Positions 1 through 6,850 of a stretch of DNA of 11,757 nt are shown in pieces. Every line of letters starts with the position of its first letter. Position 1 is the stretch's first letter. Source of the stretch: Planctomycetaceae bacterium (GTDB lineage: Bacteria > Planctomycetota > Planctomycetia > Pirellulales > Pirellulaceae). The stretch lies in the NCBI GenBank assembly GCA_024642765.1, contig JAHEAM010000065.1:1-11757 (forward strand), in the 5' to 3' direction. Both the position numbers and the translations under genes were made by a program. The notes beneath the pieces were generated by a model. It saw nothing but the letters and a program-made list of their open reading frames with translations, did not search any database and was not told the origin of the DNA.

Positions 1-459
1 TTGGGTTTCCTGCCCCAATGAATAACTGGCGGTCGTAGAGATTGCTCATCCCTTAACGCAAAGCAACTCAATCGCCGAAAAACGCTGGCAAAAAAACGTC
101 CACGGAATGACGTGCCATTCGATCCAACACCCAAAAACTCTGAGCCGAACAATGAAGTCGTTTAGAAACCCATTCTCGCAATTGGTCTCAATGGTCGTGC
201 CTCTGTTCGCATTTCAACTTTTTTTCTCAATCTGCCAATGCGCAATTATCCAACACCGACAATACGTGTATCCCGCCTACAGCGACAGAATCAAAGCCTT
301 ACTTGAACTGCAACACAAACCATTCTGCACCTTATTAAAACGAGGCCGTAAAAAGGCTTACGAAAGGAGTACATACAATAGTAACTCGCAAGAATTTGTG
401 TTCAGCTTCGTTACATTGGTAAACGTTTTTTGCGGGAAACGAAAGCTAATCGGTTCTGG
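1..459. other. Stretch without a secure gene
   Basis: The only open frame of note on the plus strand is the doubtful small one described separately at 152-463. Bases 1-25 can be read as a short tail ending in TAA, which could be the end of a gene lying to the left, but the piece is too short to judge. A weak dyad (CGTAA at 347-351, TTACG at 358-362, six-base loop) lacks a T tract and is not convincing as a terminator for the minus-strand gene that ends at 460. Confidence 0.5.
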
Positions 460-463
460 CTAA
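152..463 (+). CDS. Doubtful small protein with a signal-like N-terminus
   Basis: I do not recognise this protein. The open frame begins upstream at ATG 107, but ATG 152 is the better start because the product (103 residues) then begins MKSFRN and is followed at once by a hydrophobic stretch (residues 11-30, LVSMVVPLFAFQLFFSICQ), as in an exported protein with possible cleavage after QCA. The rest is basic and Cys-containing (KRGRKKAYER around residues 62-71) and shows no known motif. No Shine-Dalgarno sequence precedes either ATG. The stop overlaps the stop of the minus-strand gene at 460 by two bases, a convergent arrangement. It may well be a chance frame: nothing but the hydrophobic segment argues for it. 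Confidence 0.22.
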   Translation: MKSFRNPFSQLVSMVVPLFAFQLFFSICQCAIIQHRQYVYPAYSDRIKALLELQHKPFCTLLKRGRKKAYERSTYNSNSQEFVFSFVTLVNVFCGKRKLIGSG

Positions 464-1053
464 TTTGGCATCTTGTCTTGGGACGGTTCCTTATCGTCCT
501 TTGACAATTCTTTTAACGAATGCTCGAGAGCGCCGATCAGTTTCCGCGAAGCGTTAACGGTGAATTGGTAGTCGTGTTCGGCTTGCTCCTGCTTCTCAAC
601 CAATTCGATGACTTTCTGGTCGCCTTCAATCTTGAGTCGCAAGGTCCATTGGAAACTTTCCATCGAAGTCTTGACGGGCACCGCCTCAAATTTGTAGTCT
701 GCTTTGGCCTCAACCGCCTTACGAATCGCTTCGATGAAAATTTTCGACTGCGCCTCGTCCATTATCATCATCCCGCCGCCTGGCGGCTGTGTTTCGCCAG
801 CTTCCAAGGGAATCATCAGCGATAGTTGGACTGATGGAGCCATTCCTTGATAGTTCGTCGTGTGCGAGTAAGTGTACCCAGTGCGTTTGGAAGTCGCATG
901 GACGAACGGTGAGGGGTCGCCAATCCAGGAATTTGTGCCGATAACTACCGAGTGGATCGTCGGATCAAAAGTGTCATCGTCAGCACTCCAATTAGGTTCC
1001 TGATTCAGGCTCAGAATGACGAAAACGAACCCCATCAGTAAGAAACGCAACAT
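460..1053 (-). CDS. Small exported protein of unknown function
   Basis: I do not recognise a family. The 197-residue product starts with a signal sequence (residues 1-16 hydrophobic, MLRFLLMGFVFVILSL, likely cleavage after NWSA at residue 24), so it should be exported. The mature part has a Gly/Pro turn (QPPGGGMM, about 89-96) and then an alternating charged segment with helix-forming character (EAIRKAVEAKADYKFEAV at 108-125, and 145-185 rich in Glu, Lys and Gln). The C-terminal tail is very polar. The open frame extends to a TTG at 1071, but that would place the strong GGAGG motif inside the coding region. ATG 1053 is therefore chosen. The gene stands alone, 350 bases from the sigma factor terminus. 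Confidence 0.75.
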   Translation of the reverse strand: MLRFLLMGFVFVILSLNQEPNWSADDDTFDPTIHSVVIGTNSWIGDPSPFVHATSKRTGYTYSHTTNYQGMAPSVQLSLMIPLEAGETQPPGGGMMIMDEAQSKIFIEAIRKAVEAKADYKFEAVPVKTSMESFQWTLRLKIEGDQKVIELVEKQEQAEHDYQFTVNASRKLIGALEHSLKELSKDDKEPSQDKMPN

Positions 1054-1062
1054 TAATTGTTT

Positions 1063-1067
1063 CCTCC
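1063..1067 (-). promoter_or_regulatory. Ribosome binding site of the 460-1053 gene
   Basis: On the minus strand this reads GGAGG, followed by a nine-base spacer and ATG 1053. It is the best Shine-Dalgarno sequence in the window. It decides the start in favour of ATG 1053 over the upstream in-frame TTG at 1071. Confidence 0.75.
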
Positions 1068-1152
1068 GCAAACTTGCTTGATTTGCAAAAAACCGTTTCT
1101 TGGACCTATGCCGTCGCTTGAATCTTCCAACCGTCGCAAGTAGTACTACGAA

Positions 1153-1181
1153 ATAGTATCACGCATCCATTTTTAATTGAA
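1153..1181 (-). promoter_or_regulatory. Possible promoter for the 460-1053 gene
   Basis: On the minus strand TTCAAT (1181-1176) and TACTAT (1158-1153) are separated by 17 bases, about 100 bases upstream of the start codon. The -10-like box matches TATAAT at four of six positions and the -35-like box at three of six, so the call is weak. A perfect ten-base palindrome, GTAGTACTAC (1140-1149), lies a few bases downstream, where a transcription start or operator would fall. Confidence 0.25.
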
Positions 1182-1313
1182 TTCGGTCAAGCGAATAGCC
1201 TGGCTCTCGCTCACGAACAGTTTATCGCAATTTTTACTGCAAAACAGAACGCACATTGCGCTATCCCTGCTAGGGCAGCCCTCTTAAATCTAAGATCGGA
1301 AAATCATGGAAAC

Positions 1314-1344
1314 AAAAAAAGGCTCTCCCAAATCGGAGAGCCTT
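1314..1344 (-). terminator. Intrinsic terminator of the sigma factor gene
   Basis: On the minus strand the hairpin has a perfect ten-base stem (AAGGCTCTCC at 1319-1328 pairing with GGAGAGCCTT at 1335-1344), a six-base loop, and an uninterrupted run of seven T (1320-1314) at its 3' side. It lies about 60 bases past the TAG stop at 1405-1407. This is a textbook Rho-independent terminator, and the clearest one in the window. Confidence 0.92.
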
Positions 1345-1404
1345 AGGAGATCGCTATGAGTGGCACCATTCAAAATTCATTGTCAAATCAAGACGTACGA
1401 GCAG

Positions 1405-3090
1405 CTATTCGCTTCCTAGCATTTCTGGAAGGTCGATGTTTTCTTCCTGCGCTGCTTGGCGAAGTTTTGTCAAAGCGCGGGCCTCGATTTGTCGAATTCG
1501 CTCTTTCGTCACGCCCATTTCTTCGCCGACTTCCTTCAGGGTCAACGGTTCGTGTTCGTGATTCAGACCGAAGCGACGCATAATAATGTGTTGCTCCCGG
1601 CTGTCCAAACGCTGCAGGATGCGACCAATTTGCTGCTCGCGCTGTTGTTGAGCCGCTTCCAACGCGTAGTGATCTCCACGTTCGTCTGGGCACGCCAAAA
1701 ACACTTCTTCGCTGGTTGGTCGGAACCGATCGCGCTGGCGGAATTCATCAGGAATCGTTCGGGCGAAGTTTTTCATGATCGCCCAGCTTGCGTAGGTGCT
1801 GAATTTGTTCCCGCGTGTGTAATCGAATTTCTCCGCCGCTCGAATTAGCGACATGTTGCCGTCCGAGACCAGCTGGAAAAAGTCATCCGAGGAATTCACA
1901 TGGCGTTTCGCAATGGAAACAACCAATCGCAAGTTCGCTTGTACGATTCGGTTTTTGACGCGAACCGCTTCTTGGTACAACCGTTCGACTTCGTCCATTT
2001 CAGAGGCTCTAGCCGTATCAGCATCGATTTTTTCGCGGACCTTTGCAGCTTTGAACTTGAGGTAGTTGTACTTTCGGAACAAAAATTGTTCTTGCTCGCG
2101 AGTCAACAATGCGACCTCGTAAAGACTGGCCAAATATCGCGGCAAACCTTGAGGCGGACGCGTTCGGCGAGTCGCCGTTTCAGCAACCGGCATTTCAGCT
2201 TCCAAAATGCGTTTTTCCGAACCGCGACGATGGAACTCTGGACTATCCATATAGTCCAGGGGCAACTCGAAAATGGCCTTCGCTCGCATTTCATTCACGA
2301 CACGATAAACCGTCGTCTTCGTGCGGCAATAACGTCGTGCGATTGTTTCAGCCGAGCGCCCTTGTTGGAATTCGCTAAAAATTCGTTCTTTGATTTCCAA
2401 ATTCAATGGGCCCGTATGATCCGGGAAAATCGCCAATTCTGGATATTTTTCGTCAAAGTGTTTGATCGTGCTACGTACCGTTTCGACACTGCGTTCCATA
2501 TGTTTAGCAATCCGTCGAGCAATCTCAGCTAGGCATCCGCCAGCATTTGACAAACGACGTGCACGTTCGATGATTTCTTCCTTGTCTTCTGTTGAGAGTT
2601 GGCTAAAACGTTCACCACGTTTCACCTTCTCCTGATTGCCTTTGACGAATTGAGCGACACTGCTGTGCAAGAACCCAACTCGTTTGCGTCCGCCGTCAAA
2701 TACAAATCGGCGACTAACCAAGCCTTGTTGTCGCCAACGTGAAATAGTTTTGGTAGAAACGTTGAACATTTTGCTCAGTTCTTCGACCGTGTGGACCGGT
2801 TGACCAACCCGAGTAGCTTCAATGTTAGCTGAATCTGTCAGGTCTTCGATGAACTGATGCAAGTCTTGAATCAACTCGCTGCCGAGGATGGACACAACGG
2901 GGCATTGCTCTGGTCGGTATCCCGTGACGCGATAACACACGTATTCGAAGTTGTAGGTCTTCGTTTCTTCGATCTCAACAACAAACCGCTCTGCTCGGTC
3001 GGCTTGCTCTAGTTTTTTTTCGCGGGGAGCAAATCGAACTTGCTGATCACGAAGGTCTCGGATTTGTTCACAATTGAAGCGATTATGCAT
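1405..3090 (-). CDS. Sigma-70 family RNA polymerase sigma factor with N-terminal helix-turn-helix array
   Basis: Directs RNA polymerase to promoters. Seen in the 561-residue product: an unassigned N-terminus (1-95); a MerR/excisionase-like helix-turn-helix at 101-123 (VEELSKMFNVSTKTISRWRQ) followed by a Gly/Arg wing (133-140); two further helix-turn-helix-like segments (about 172-212 and 232-270); a region 1.2-like segment (about 314-345); region 2 (about 378-450, with RLVVSIAKR and GNKFSTYASW); and region 4 (about 487-545, with LTLKEVGEEMG and KERIRQIEARAL). Only about 47 residues separate regions 2.4 and 4, so region 3 is largely missing. In region 2.4 the usual Trp-Trp pair is W436-A437. 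Planctomycetes are known to encode such composite sigma factors, but whether this one is the housekeeping or an alternative factor cannot be told. The start ATG has only a weak AGAGG 11 bases upstream. Transcription ends at the hairpin at 1314-1344. Confidence 0.93.
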   Translation of the reverse strand: MHNRFNCEQIRDLRDQQVRFAPREKKLEQADRAERFVVEIEETKTYNFEYVCYRVTGYRPEQCPVVSILGSELIQDLHQFIEDLTDSANIEATRVGQPVHTVEELSKMFNVSTKTISRWRQQGLVSRRFVFDGGRKRVGFLHSSVAQFVKGNQEKVKRGERFSQLSTEDKEEIIERARRLSNAGGCLAEIARRIAKHMERSVETVRSTIKHFDEKYPELAIFPDHTGPLNLEIKERIFSEFQQGRSAETIARRYCRTKTTVYRVVNEMRAKAIFELPLDYMDSPEFHRRGSEKRILEAEMPVAETATRRTRPPQGLPRYLASLYEVALLTREQEQFLFRKYNYLKFKAAKVREKIDADTARASEMDEVERLYQEAVRVKNRIVQANLRLVVSIAKRHVNSSDDFFQLVSDGNMSLIRAAEKFDYTRGNKFSTYASWAIMKNFARTIPDEFRQRDRFRPTSEEVFLACPDERGDHYALEAAQQQREQQIGRILQRLDSREQHIIMRRFGLNHEHEPLTLKEVGEEMGVTKERIRQIEARALTKLRQAAQEENIDLPEMLGSE

Positions 3091-3719
3091 TTTCTCTTGC
3101 CTCTCTCTGCCGAATCCTCAAATCCAATTCTTGGCGGCAGTTATCTCCGTACGTGGTGAATTCCATGTCCACCAACTCAATCAAAAAATTGAGCTCCGTA
3201 TCATGCTGAACATTGATGTCCAACTATTGTTTCTACGCCCTGTAAAAACTTCTGTTCAATCGCTGACCTAAAGTTGTCAGCCCAACTTGTCAATTTGTTA
3301 ATAATTTCCGATTTGAGCCGCTATGATCTGACTGTATACCCGCCAAGCAAGTTCATTGTTTAACATCAATTCACCCGCAAACTTGTCACAATCATTCCGT
3401 TTAGCTACCTCAGGACATTTTGACACATCTTGACTAAGATTACGGATTAGATGCTGCAATCACTATGCCAAAGCCTTGAACAACAGACCTAATTTGCATA
3501 ATGCGACTTTTTGCAGTCCAAATGTCCAAATTGTCCATTTCCAAGTGCCTAAAACCTGCTCAGTTTGAGACATGTGCATCAATTTGAGACAGTGTTTTGC
3601 CGATATTCATAAGAATCCGTTGAACCCGTTAAACGGACGTTTGCGTCCCCACCAACTCCTCAAAGCGAAAACGCTAACTTTAGAATACCTGACTTTTTTC
3701 ATCAGGGTTTGGAAATCAT
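3091..3719. other. Long divergent intergenic region with short repeats
   Basis: No gene is supported here. The stretch separates the minus-strand sigma factor from the plus-strand gene at 3720 and must hold both promoters, though no pair of boxes is convincing. It contains a dyad CTCAAT/ATTGAG (3176-3181 and 3188-3193) in the likely leader of the sigma gene, a dyad AAGTTG/CAACTT (3271-3276 and 3283-3288), AACTTGTCA twice (3284-3292 and 3380-3388), GTCCA three times (3516, 3524, 3533), and TTTGAGACA twice, 19 bases apart (3564 and 3583). Small hairpins GGACG/CGTCC (3635-3648) and AGCG/CGCT (3664-3675) lie nearer the plus-strand start. Confidence 0.6.
3516..3591. repeat. Cluster of short direct repeats (GTCCA x3, TTTGAGACA x2)
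   Basis: GTCCA recurs at 3516-3520, 3524-3528 and 3533-3537, each followed by A/T-rich bases, giving an 8-9 base periodicity. TTTGAGACA recurs at 3564-3572 and 3583-3591 with a 19-base period, close to two helical turns. The spacing suits a binding site for a dimeric or cooperative regulator about 130-200 bases upstream of ATG 3720, but the units are short and chance is not excluded. Confidence 0.35.
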
Positions 3720-5096
3720 ATGCTTTCAACTCGATTTAGCTGCAATTATTGTTTCGTGGTTTTGGCCCTTGTCTCCGTGTTCGCATGCGGAGTGTGCCCA
3801 GCTGACCAAAGTATTCAAGGAGCTGCTGAGCCTGGGAAGACTCTGAATTGCAAAATGCAAATCGAATTCCAAGGTGACGTGGTACTGTTTTCAACCGAGC
3901 AACCACCGAAAAACCTCCGACTTCCGATCGATGTTACCTCTCGACAACGATTTGATCAGATTGCAATCGATGCCAACAACTTCTTGCGCAAGTACGAAGT
4001 CGCCAACGCTCGAATCAAACTCGATGGTAAACCGAATGAGTCAAGCCTCTCCGAATCCAATCGCCAAATTACGATTCGCCATACTTCATCCGAAACGAAT
4101 CGTCCGTTACAGTATTTTTCGACTGGCGGTGCACTGCGACAGTCGGAGAAGGATCTTTTGACGGTTCCTGCCGATATCATTGCGATTCAACAATTGATTC
4201 AACAAGAATCGATATCGGCGAACAAGGAATGGCACCCCGAAAACAGTGGTGTTCAGTCCTTTTTCTCTTTGGACAACCTGATCGAAAACGAGATAAAGGT
4301 TTCCGTTAAAGAGATCAAAGGCGATTTGGCAAAAATCTACATCACAGGAAAGGCCAAGGGCGAGGTCGATTCGGCAACAACCACATTGAATATCGTCGGC
4401 GTCGCAATTTTTGATACTGAAAAGCAGGCAATGACTGCGTTTCGAGGCACTGTCAACGAAAATCGATCACCTAGCCAACTGGCTCCTGGGTTTGTAGGTT
4501 CGGTAAAAATTGACACCACTTGCGACGTCAAACCGAATCGCAACCTCTCCGAAGAAGTAGTAAGTCAAGTCAAATCGAAACTCGCCGAAAGCCAAACGAC
4601 CCGGATGCTCTGGAACTCCGATAGCGAATTTGAGCTGTTGTACGATCCCAAATGGAAGGTCATTCTTTCGGACCCAGAAGTTGTCGTTCTGCGTTACGCC
4701 GATCGTGGCAGCCTACTTGCCCAATGCAACGTCTTACGACTCCCCAAACGTCCTGCTGACAAACCACTCAGCTTGGACGAATTCCGCGAACAATTGGCCA
4801 AGAACGTTCTCGGCGAAGCCGAAGCCAGAATCAATGGTTCACAAGTCCTGCAGACAAATTCTGGAATGCGGGTTCTCCAAGTTGTCGTAACGGGCACCCA
4901 AGAAGAAGTGCCTATTCATTGGGTGTATTATCATCTCAGCAACGACGAGGGGCAGTGCGTCGCTGTGGTTTTGACTGTCGAGGACGAGCTGCTACCACTG
5001 CTCGCCAAGGCCGATTTGAAGTTGCTGGAATCGATCCATTTCGTCGCGCCTTCTAGAAAGAACGTTTCCAATTCCAAAACAGAACTCAAACGCTAA
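3720..5096 (+). CDS. Secreted planctomycete protein of unknown function
   Basis: A 458-residue protein with an N-terminal signal sequence: hydrophobic residues 10-24, then CGVCPA and likely cleavage near residue 28. C23 or C26 might instead serve for lipid attachment, but neither sits in a clean lipobox. The middle (about 30-275) contains a beta-rich segment, KGEVDSATTTLNIVGVAIFD (about 213-232), followed by a Thr/Val-rich strand, a pattern I associate from memory with uncharacterised planctomycete secreted proteins. A separate C-terminal domain (about 300-445) starts with EFELLYDPKWKVI and ends with KADLKLLESIHF, a layout like small PsbP/Mog1 or DUF1795-type domains. That resemblance is by eye only. 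No catalytic motif is visible. The dyad CCTGA/TCAGG (3688-3692 and 3702-3706) sits 13 bases before the ATG. The gene appears to stand alone. Confidence 0.82.
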   Translation: MLSTRFSCNYCFVVLALVSVFACGVCPADQSIQGAAEPGKTLNCKMQIEFQGDVVLFSTEQPPKNLRLPIDVTSRQRFDQIAIDANNFLRKYEVANARIKLDGKPNESSLSESNRQITIRHTSSETNRPLQYFSTGGALRQSEKDLLTVPADIIAIQQLIQQESISANKEWHPENSGVQSFFSLDNLIENEIKVSVKEIKGDLAKIYITGKAKGEVDSATTTLNIVGVAIFDTEKQAMTAFRGTVNENRSPSQLAPGFVGSVKIDTTCDVKPNRNLSEEVVSQVKSKLAESQTTRMLWNSDSEFELLYDPKWKVILSDPEVVVLRYADRGSLLAQCNVLRLPKRPADKPLSLDEFREQLAKNVLGEAEARINGSQVLQTNSGMRVLQVVVTGTQEEVPIHWVYYHLSNDEGQCVAVVLTVEDELLPLLAKADLKLLESIHFVAPSRKNVSNSKTELKR

Positions 5097-5118
5097 CGAG
5101 CGGTTTCTTTTAGAGTAA
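5090..5118 (+). terminator. Weak terminator-like hairpin at the 3720-5096 stop codon
   Basis: CGCT, AACG and AGCG form a four-base stem with a four-base loop that includes the TAA stop codon, followed by GTTTCTTTT. The stem is short for an intrinsic terminator. The alternative is the longer bulged hairpin at 5215-5241. Confidence 0.28.
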
Positions 5119-5214
5119 TTCATGTCGTTGCGATCCTGCAAAGCTGATTCGGGTCGTCGCAACTCCAATTTTCGCGGCTGATATGCGTCTCCGACATCAA
5201 AATCGTTATAGCTG

Positions 5215-5241
5215 GAATTATTCCTACGAAATAGGAAATTC
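5215..5241 (+). repeat. Bulged inverted repeat upstream of the glycosyltransferase
   Basis: GAAT plus TTCCTA (5215-5218 and 5221-5226, with a two-base TA bulge) pairs with TAGGAA plus ATTC (5232-5241) around a five-base loop CGAAA, giving ten base pairs. The following ACTTTTCTC is pyrimidine-rich. GGAATTATTCC (5214-5224) overlaps the left arm and could form a competing small hairpin. It could end transcription from the 3720 gene or act in the leader of the 5367 gene. Confidence 0.4.
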
Positions 5242-5366
5242 ACTTTTCTCGGGCATTGAAACCGATGCCGATTGGAATCAAGATTAAGGATACCGCTTAC
5301 CCAATTGCGAGGTCGTTGGTGAAAAATCAACGTCACCTTATCCTCAAACTCAAACGTTAAATCTTG

Positions 5367-6308
5367 ATGCCCAAAGTTACTGTTGTAATGGCTTGCTTTA
5401 ATGGCATGCCGTATTTACCCGCGGCGGTGGACACGATCCTTAATCAAACCTTTCACGACTGGGAAATGGTGGTGGTTAACGATGGCTCAACTGACGGATC
5501 GACCGCCTATCTGGCGGAACTTGAAAAGCAGGACTCGCGCGTCCGTGTCTATTGCCAAAAAAACCAAGGCCAACAGGCAGCCGCCAACTACGGCATTTCA
5601 CTTGCAAAAGCTCCCTTGATCGCTCGCATGGACGCTGACGATTTGACTCCACTGGATCGTTTGGAAAGACAAGTTGACTACCTCGATGCGCACCCAGAAA
5701 TCGGAATGGTTGGCGGACAAATCAAGCGGATGGGAAACTTTAAAAGCGGCATGCCATCGAATCTGCCATTGACACATGAGGAGATCTTTGTCGGCTTACT
5801 CAAAAATCAACACGTGTTCTGCAACGGCACTGTCATGTTTCGCAAGGAACTCTTTGATCGCACCGGCGGGTATTGGAAACATGACATCGCTGAGGACTGG
5901 GACATGTTCCTGCGAATGGGCGAGATTTCAAAACTTGCCAACATTAGCGACGTATTGTTGACCTACCGGTTGCACACCCGAAGTATCAATGGGCGCCGAA
6001 TCGTTGAGGCTCAATTGTACAACGAATATGCTGCATTCCTTTCGCGATGCCGTGCCGTGGGAAAACCTGAACCACCCTTCGAAAAATTCATGAAAACCCA
6101 CCGCTCGCGGCGCTGGCCTAACTCTTGGGGCTTTTATCTCGACAGCCTCTCAATCGGTCAATACCGCGAGGCAGTCGCCGAAATCTACAATGGCAAAAAA
6201 ATCAAGGGCTACACCCGCATGGGTCTTGCCATGGCGATGGCGCCAACTCGAACCGTCCGCCGCATTTTTAACATCATCGCCTCCCGCGCCCGCCCCTCGA
6301 CGGAATAG
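5367..6308 (+). CDS. Family 2 glycosyltransferase
   Basis: Transfers a sugar from a nucleotide-sugar donor, most likely during cell-surface polysaccharide or lipid-linked glycan synthesis at the cytoplasmic side of the membrane. The 313-residue GT-A enzyme begins directly with the fold's first strand (MPKVTVVMACFNG). Visible motifs are the nucleotide-binding VVVNDGSTD (35-43), the metal-binding DXD in ARMDADD (D89, D91), the Gly-rich GMVGG (113-117), and AEDWDMFLRM (175-184), whose E176-D177 pair matches the usual catalytic-base ED motif. No transmembrane segment follows, and the C-terminal tail is basic (RTVRRIFNIIASRARP). An in-frame TTG lies one codon upstream, but ATG 5367 is preferred. 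There is no Shine-Dalgarno sequence. It has no glycan-synthesis neighbours here, so donor and acceptor are unknown. Confidence 0.93.
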   Translation: MPKVTVVMACFNGMPYLPAAVDTILNQTFHDWEMVVVNDGSTDGSTAYLAELEKQDSRVRVYCQKNQGQQAAANYGISLAKAPLIARMDADDLTPLDRLERQVDYLDAHPEIGMVGGQIKRMGNFKSGMPSNLPLTHEEIFVGLLKNQHVFCNGTVMFRKELFDRTGGYWKHDIAEDWDMFLRMGEISKLANISDVLLTYRLHTRSINGRRIVEAQLYNEYAAFLSRCRAVGKPEPPFEKFMKTHRSRRWPNSWGFYLDSLSIGQYREAVAEIYNGKKIKGYTRMGLAMAMAPTRTVRRIFNIIASRARPSTE

Positions 6309-6330
6309 GCAACTATAAACAAGTCGATTC

Positions 6331-6668
6331 CGGCAGAAAAAAGTGGCTACCAATTCCGGCCATACGGAATCGTGCGACGGACCGGTTCATCAAAGCGGCT
6401 TCACCACAACATTTACCACCAACCAAAGGGTAATCTACCATCACTCAGACGGTGGCACCTACGACATCGATTTCAATTCACGCGACGAAGGTTGAAGCCT
6501 GACGGAACCAACATATGCTGCCGTGAGCGCACGAAGTTATCATCATGGCTTAGTCCATGTACTCATGATGTATGGTTCCTTGCCGCCGGTCACCAACGAA
6601 ATCGATGTCGCGATCTTGTGAGCTCTCGGCACTCGACAAATGGTGAAACGATCGGGAATTTAGAATAG
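6331..6668 (+). pseudogene. Decayed C-terminal fragment of a DUF1559 (H-x9-DG) protein
   Basis: Reading one frame from about 6343 gives SGHTESCDGPVHQSGFTTTF (6355-6414), YDIDFNSRDEG (6460-6492), an in-frame TGA at 6493-6495, then PTYAAVSARSYHHG (6508-6549), VLMMYGS, IDVAIL, and a second TGA at 6619-6621. Six codons of the same frame then read ALGTRQ, after which the frame shifts to give NGETIGNLE and TAG 6666-6668. From family knowledge, intact DUF1559 proteins end with this order of elements: a GHTEWCDGxVHQxGFT block, TYDIDFNSRREG, TYAAVTSRSYHPG, a DGS motif, ID-x-WRALGTR-x-GGE. The H-x9-DG signature survives as H-x9-YG. The N-terminal two thirds, including the prepilin-type methylation segment, is absent. 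The intact parent would be an exported pilin-like surface protein. Confidence 0.82.
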
Positions 6669-6747
6669 GCGCGGGCAATTTGTTTTTCAATGCGTCTTGA
6701 AACTGACCACTCAAATAAAATAAATTCGTGGATCTGATTTTGCGATG

Positions 6748-6758
6748 CCACCTGGTGG
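6748..6758. repeat. Short palindrome upstream of the phosphorylase genes
   Basis: CCACC and GGTGG flank a single T. It lies just upstream of the best promoter candidate (6768-6796), so it could be an operator. The arms are short and this is only a suggestion. Confidence 0.3.
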
Positions 6759-6767
6759 ACTATCTAC

Positions 6768-6796
6768 TTGAGTGTGACAAGTGGTCTCGTTACAGT
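6768..6796 (+). promoter_or_regulatory. Possible promoter of the phosphorylase pair
   Basis: TTGAGT (6768-6773) and TACAGT (6791-6796) are 17 bases apart, each matching four of six consensus positions, and would leave a leader of about 45-50 bases before ATG 6851. A second candidate, TTGAAA (6697-6702) with TAAATT (6721-6726) at 18 bases, is about as good by match but farther away. Confidence 0.3.
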
Positions 6797-6850
6797 TGAG
6801 TCGTCCGAAAAGTCAATTCGTCATCCGCCCTTCTCATTTGCGAGTTTTTC

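Larger units (their letters stand above)
6309..6850. other. Stretch holding a pseudogene remnant and the phosphorylase leader
   Basis: No intact gene is seen between the glycosyltransferase stop and ATG 6851. The left part is the decayed DUF1559 tail described separately. The right part (6669-6850) looks like a true leader or promoter region. It includes an imperfectly explained palindrome CCACC-T-GGTGG (6748-6758) about 95 bases upstream of the first phosphorylase gene. Confidence 0.6.

Noticed and set aside
1388..1848. Plus-strand and alternative minus-strand frames opposite the sigma factor gene
   Set aside because: They are Arg/Phe/Ser-rich mirror frames of a well-supported conserved coding region and have no ribosome binding sites.
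3265..3293. Minus-strand promoter for the sigma gene with a perfect TTGACA (3293-3288)
   Set aside because: At 17 bases the -10 position reads TAGGTC, matching only two of six, and 16 or 18 bases give nothing better. It would also lie about 175 bases from the start codon.
3516..3591. CRISPR-like spaced repeats
   Set aside because: The units are 5-9 bases with 8-19 base periods, far below any CRISPR repeat, and no cas gene is present.
6493..6495. In-frame TGA as a selenocysteine codon
   Set aside because: The family has no selenoproteins that I know of, a second TGA and a frameshift follow, and the signature Asp is lost, so decay explains it better.
6372..6668. 98-residue plus-strand open frame as a gene of its own
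   Set aside because: Only its last nine or ten codons match the DUF1559 ending. Most of it is the wrong frame of the decayed gene, and it has Arg/His/Cys-rich composition unlike a real protein.
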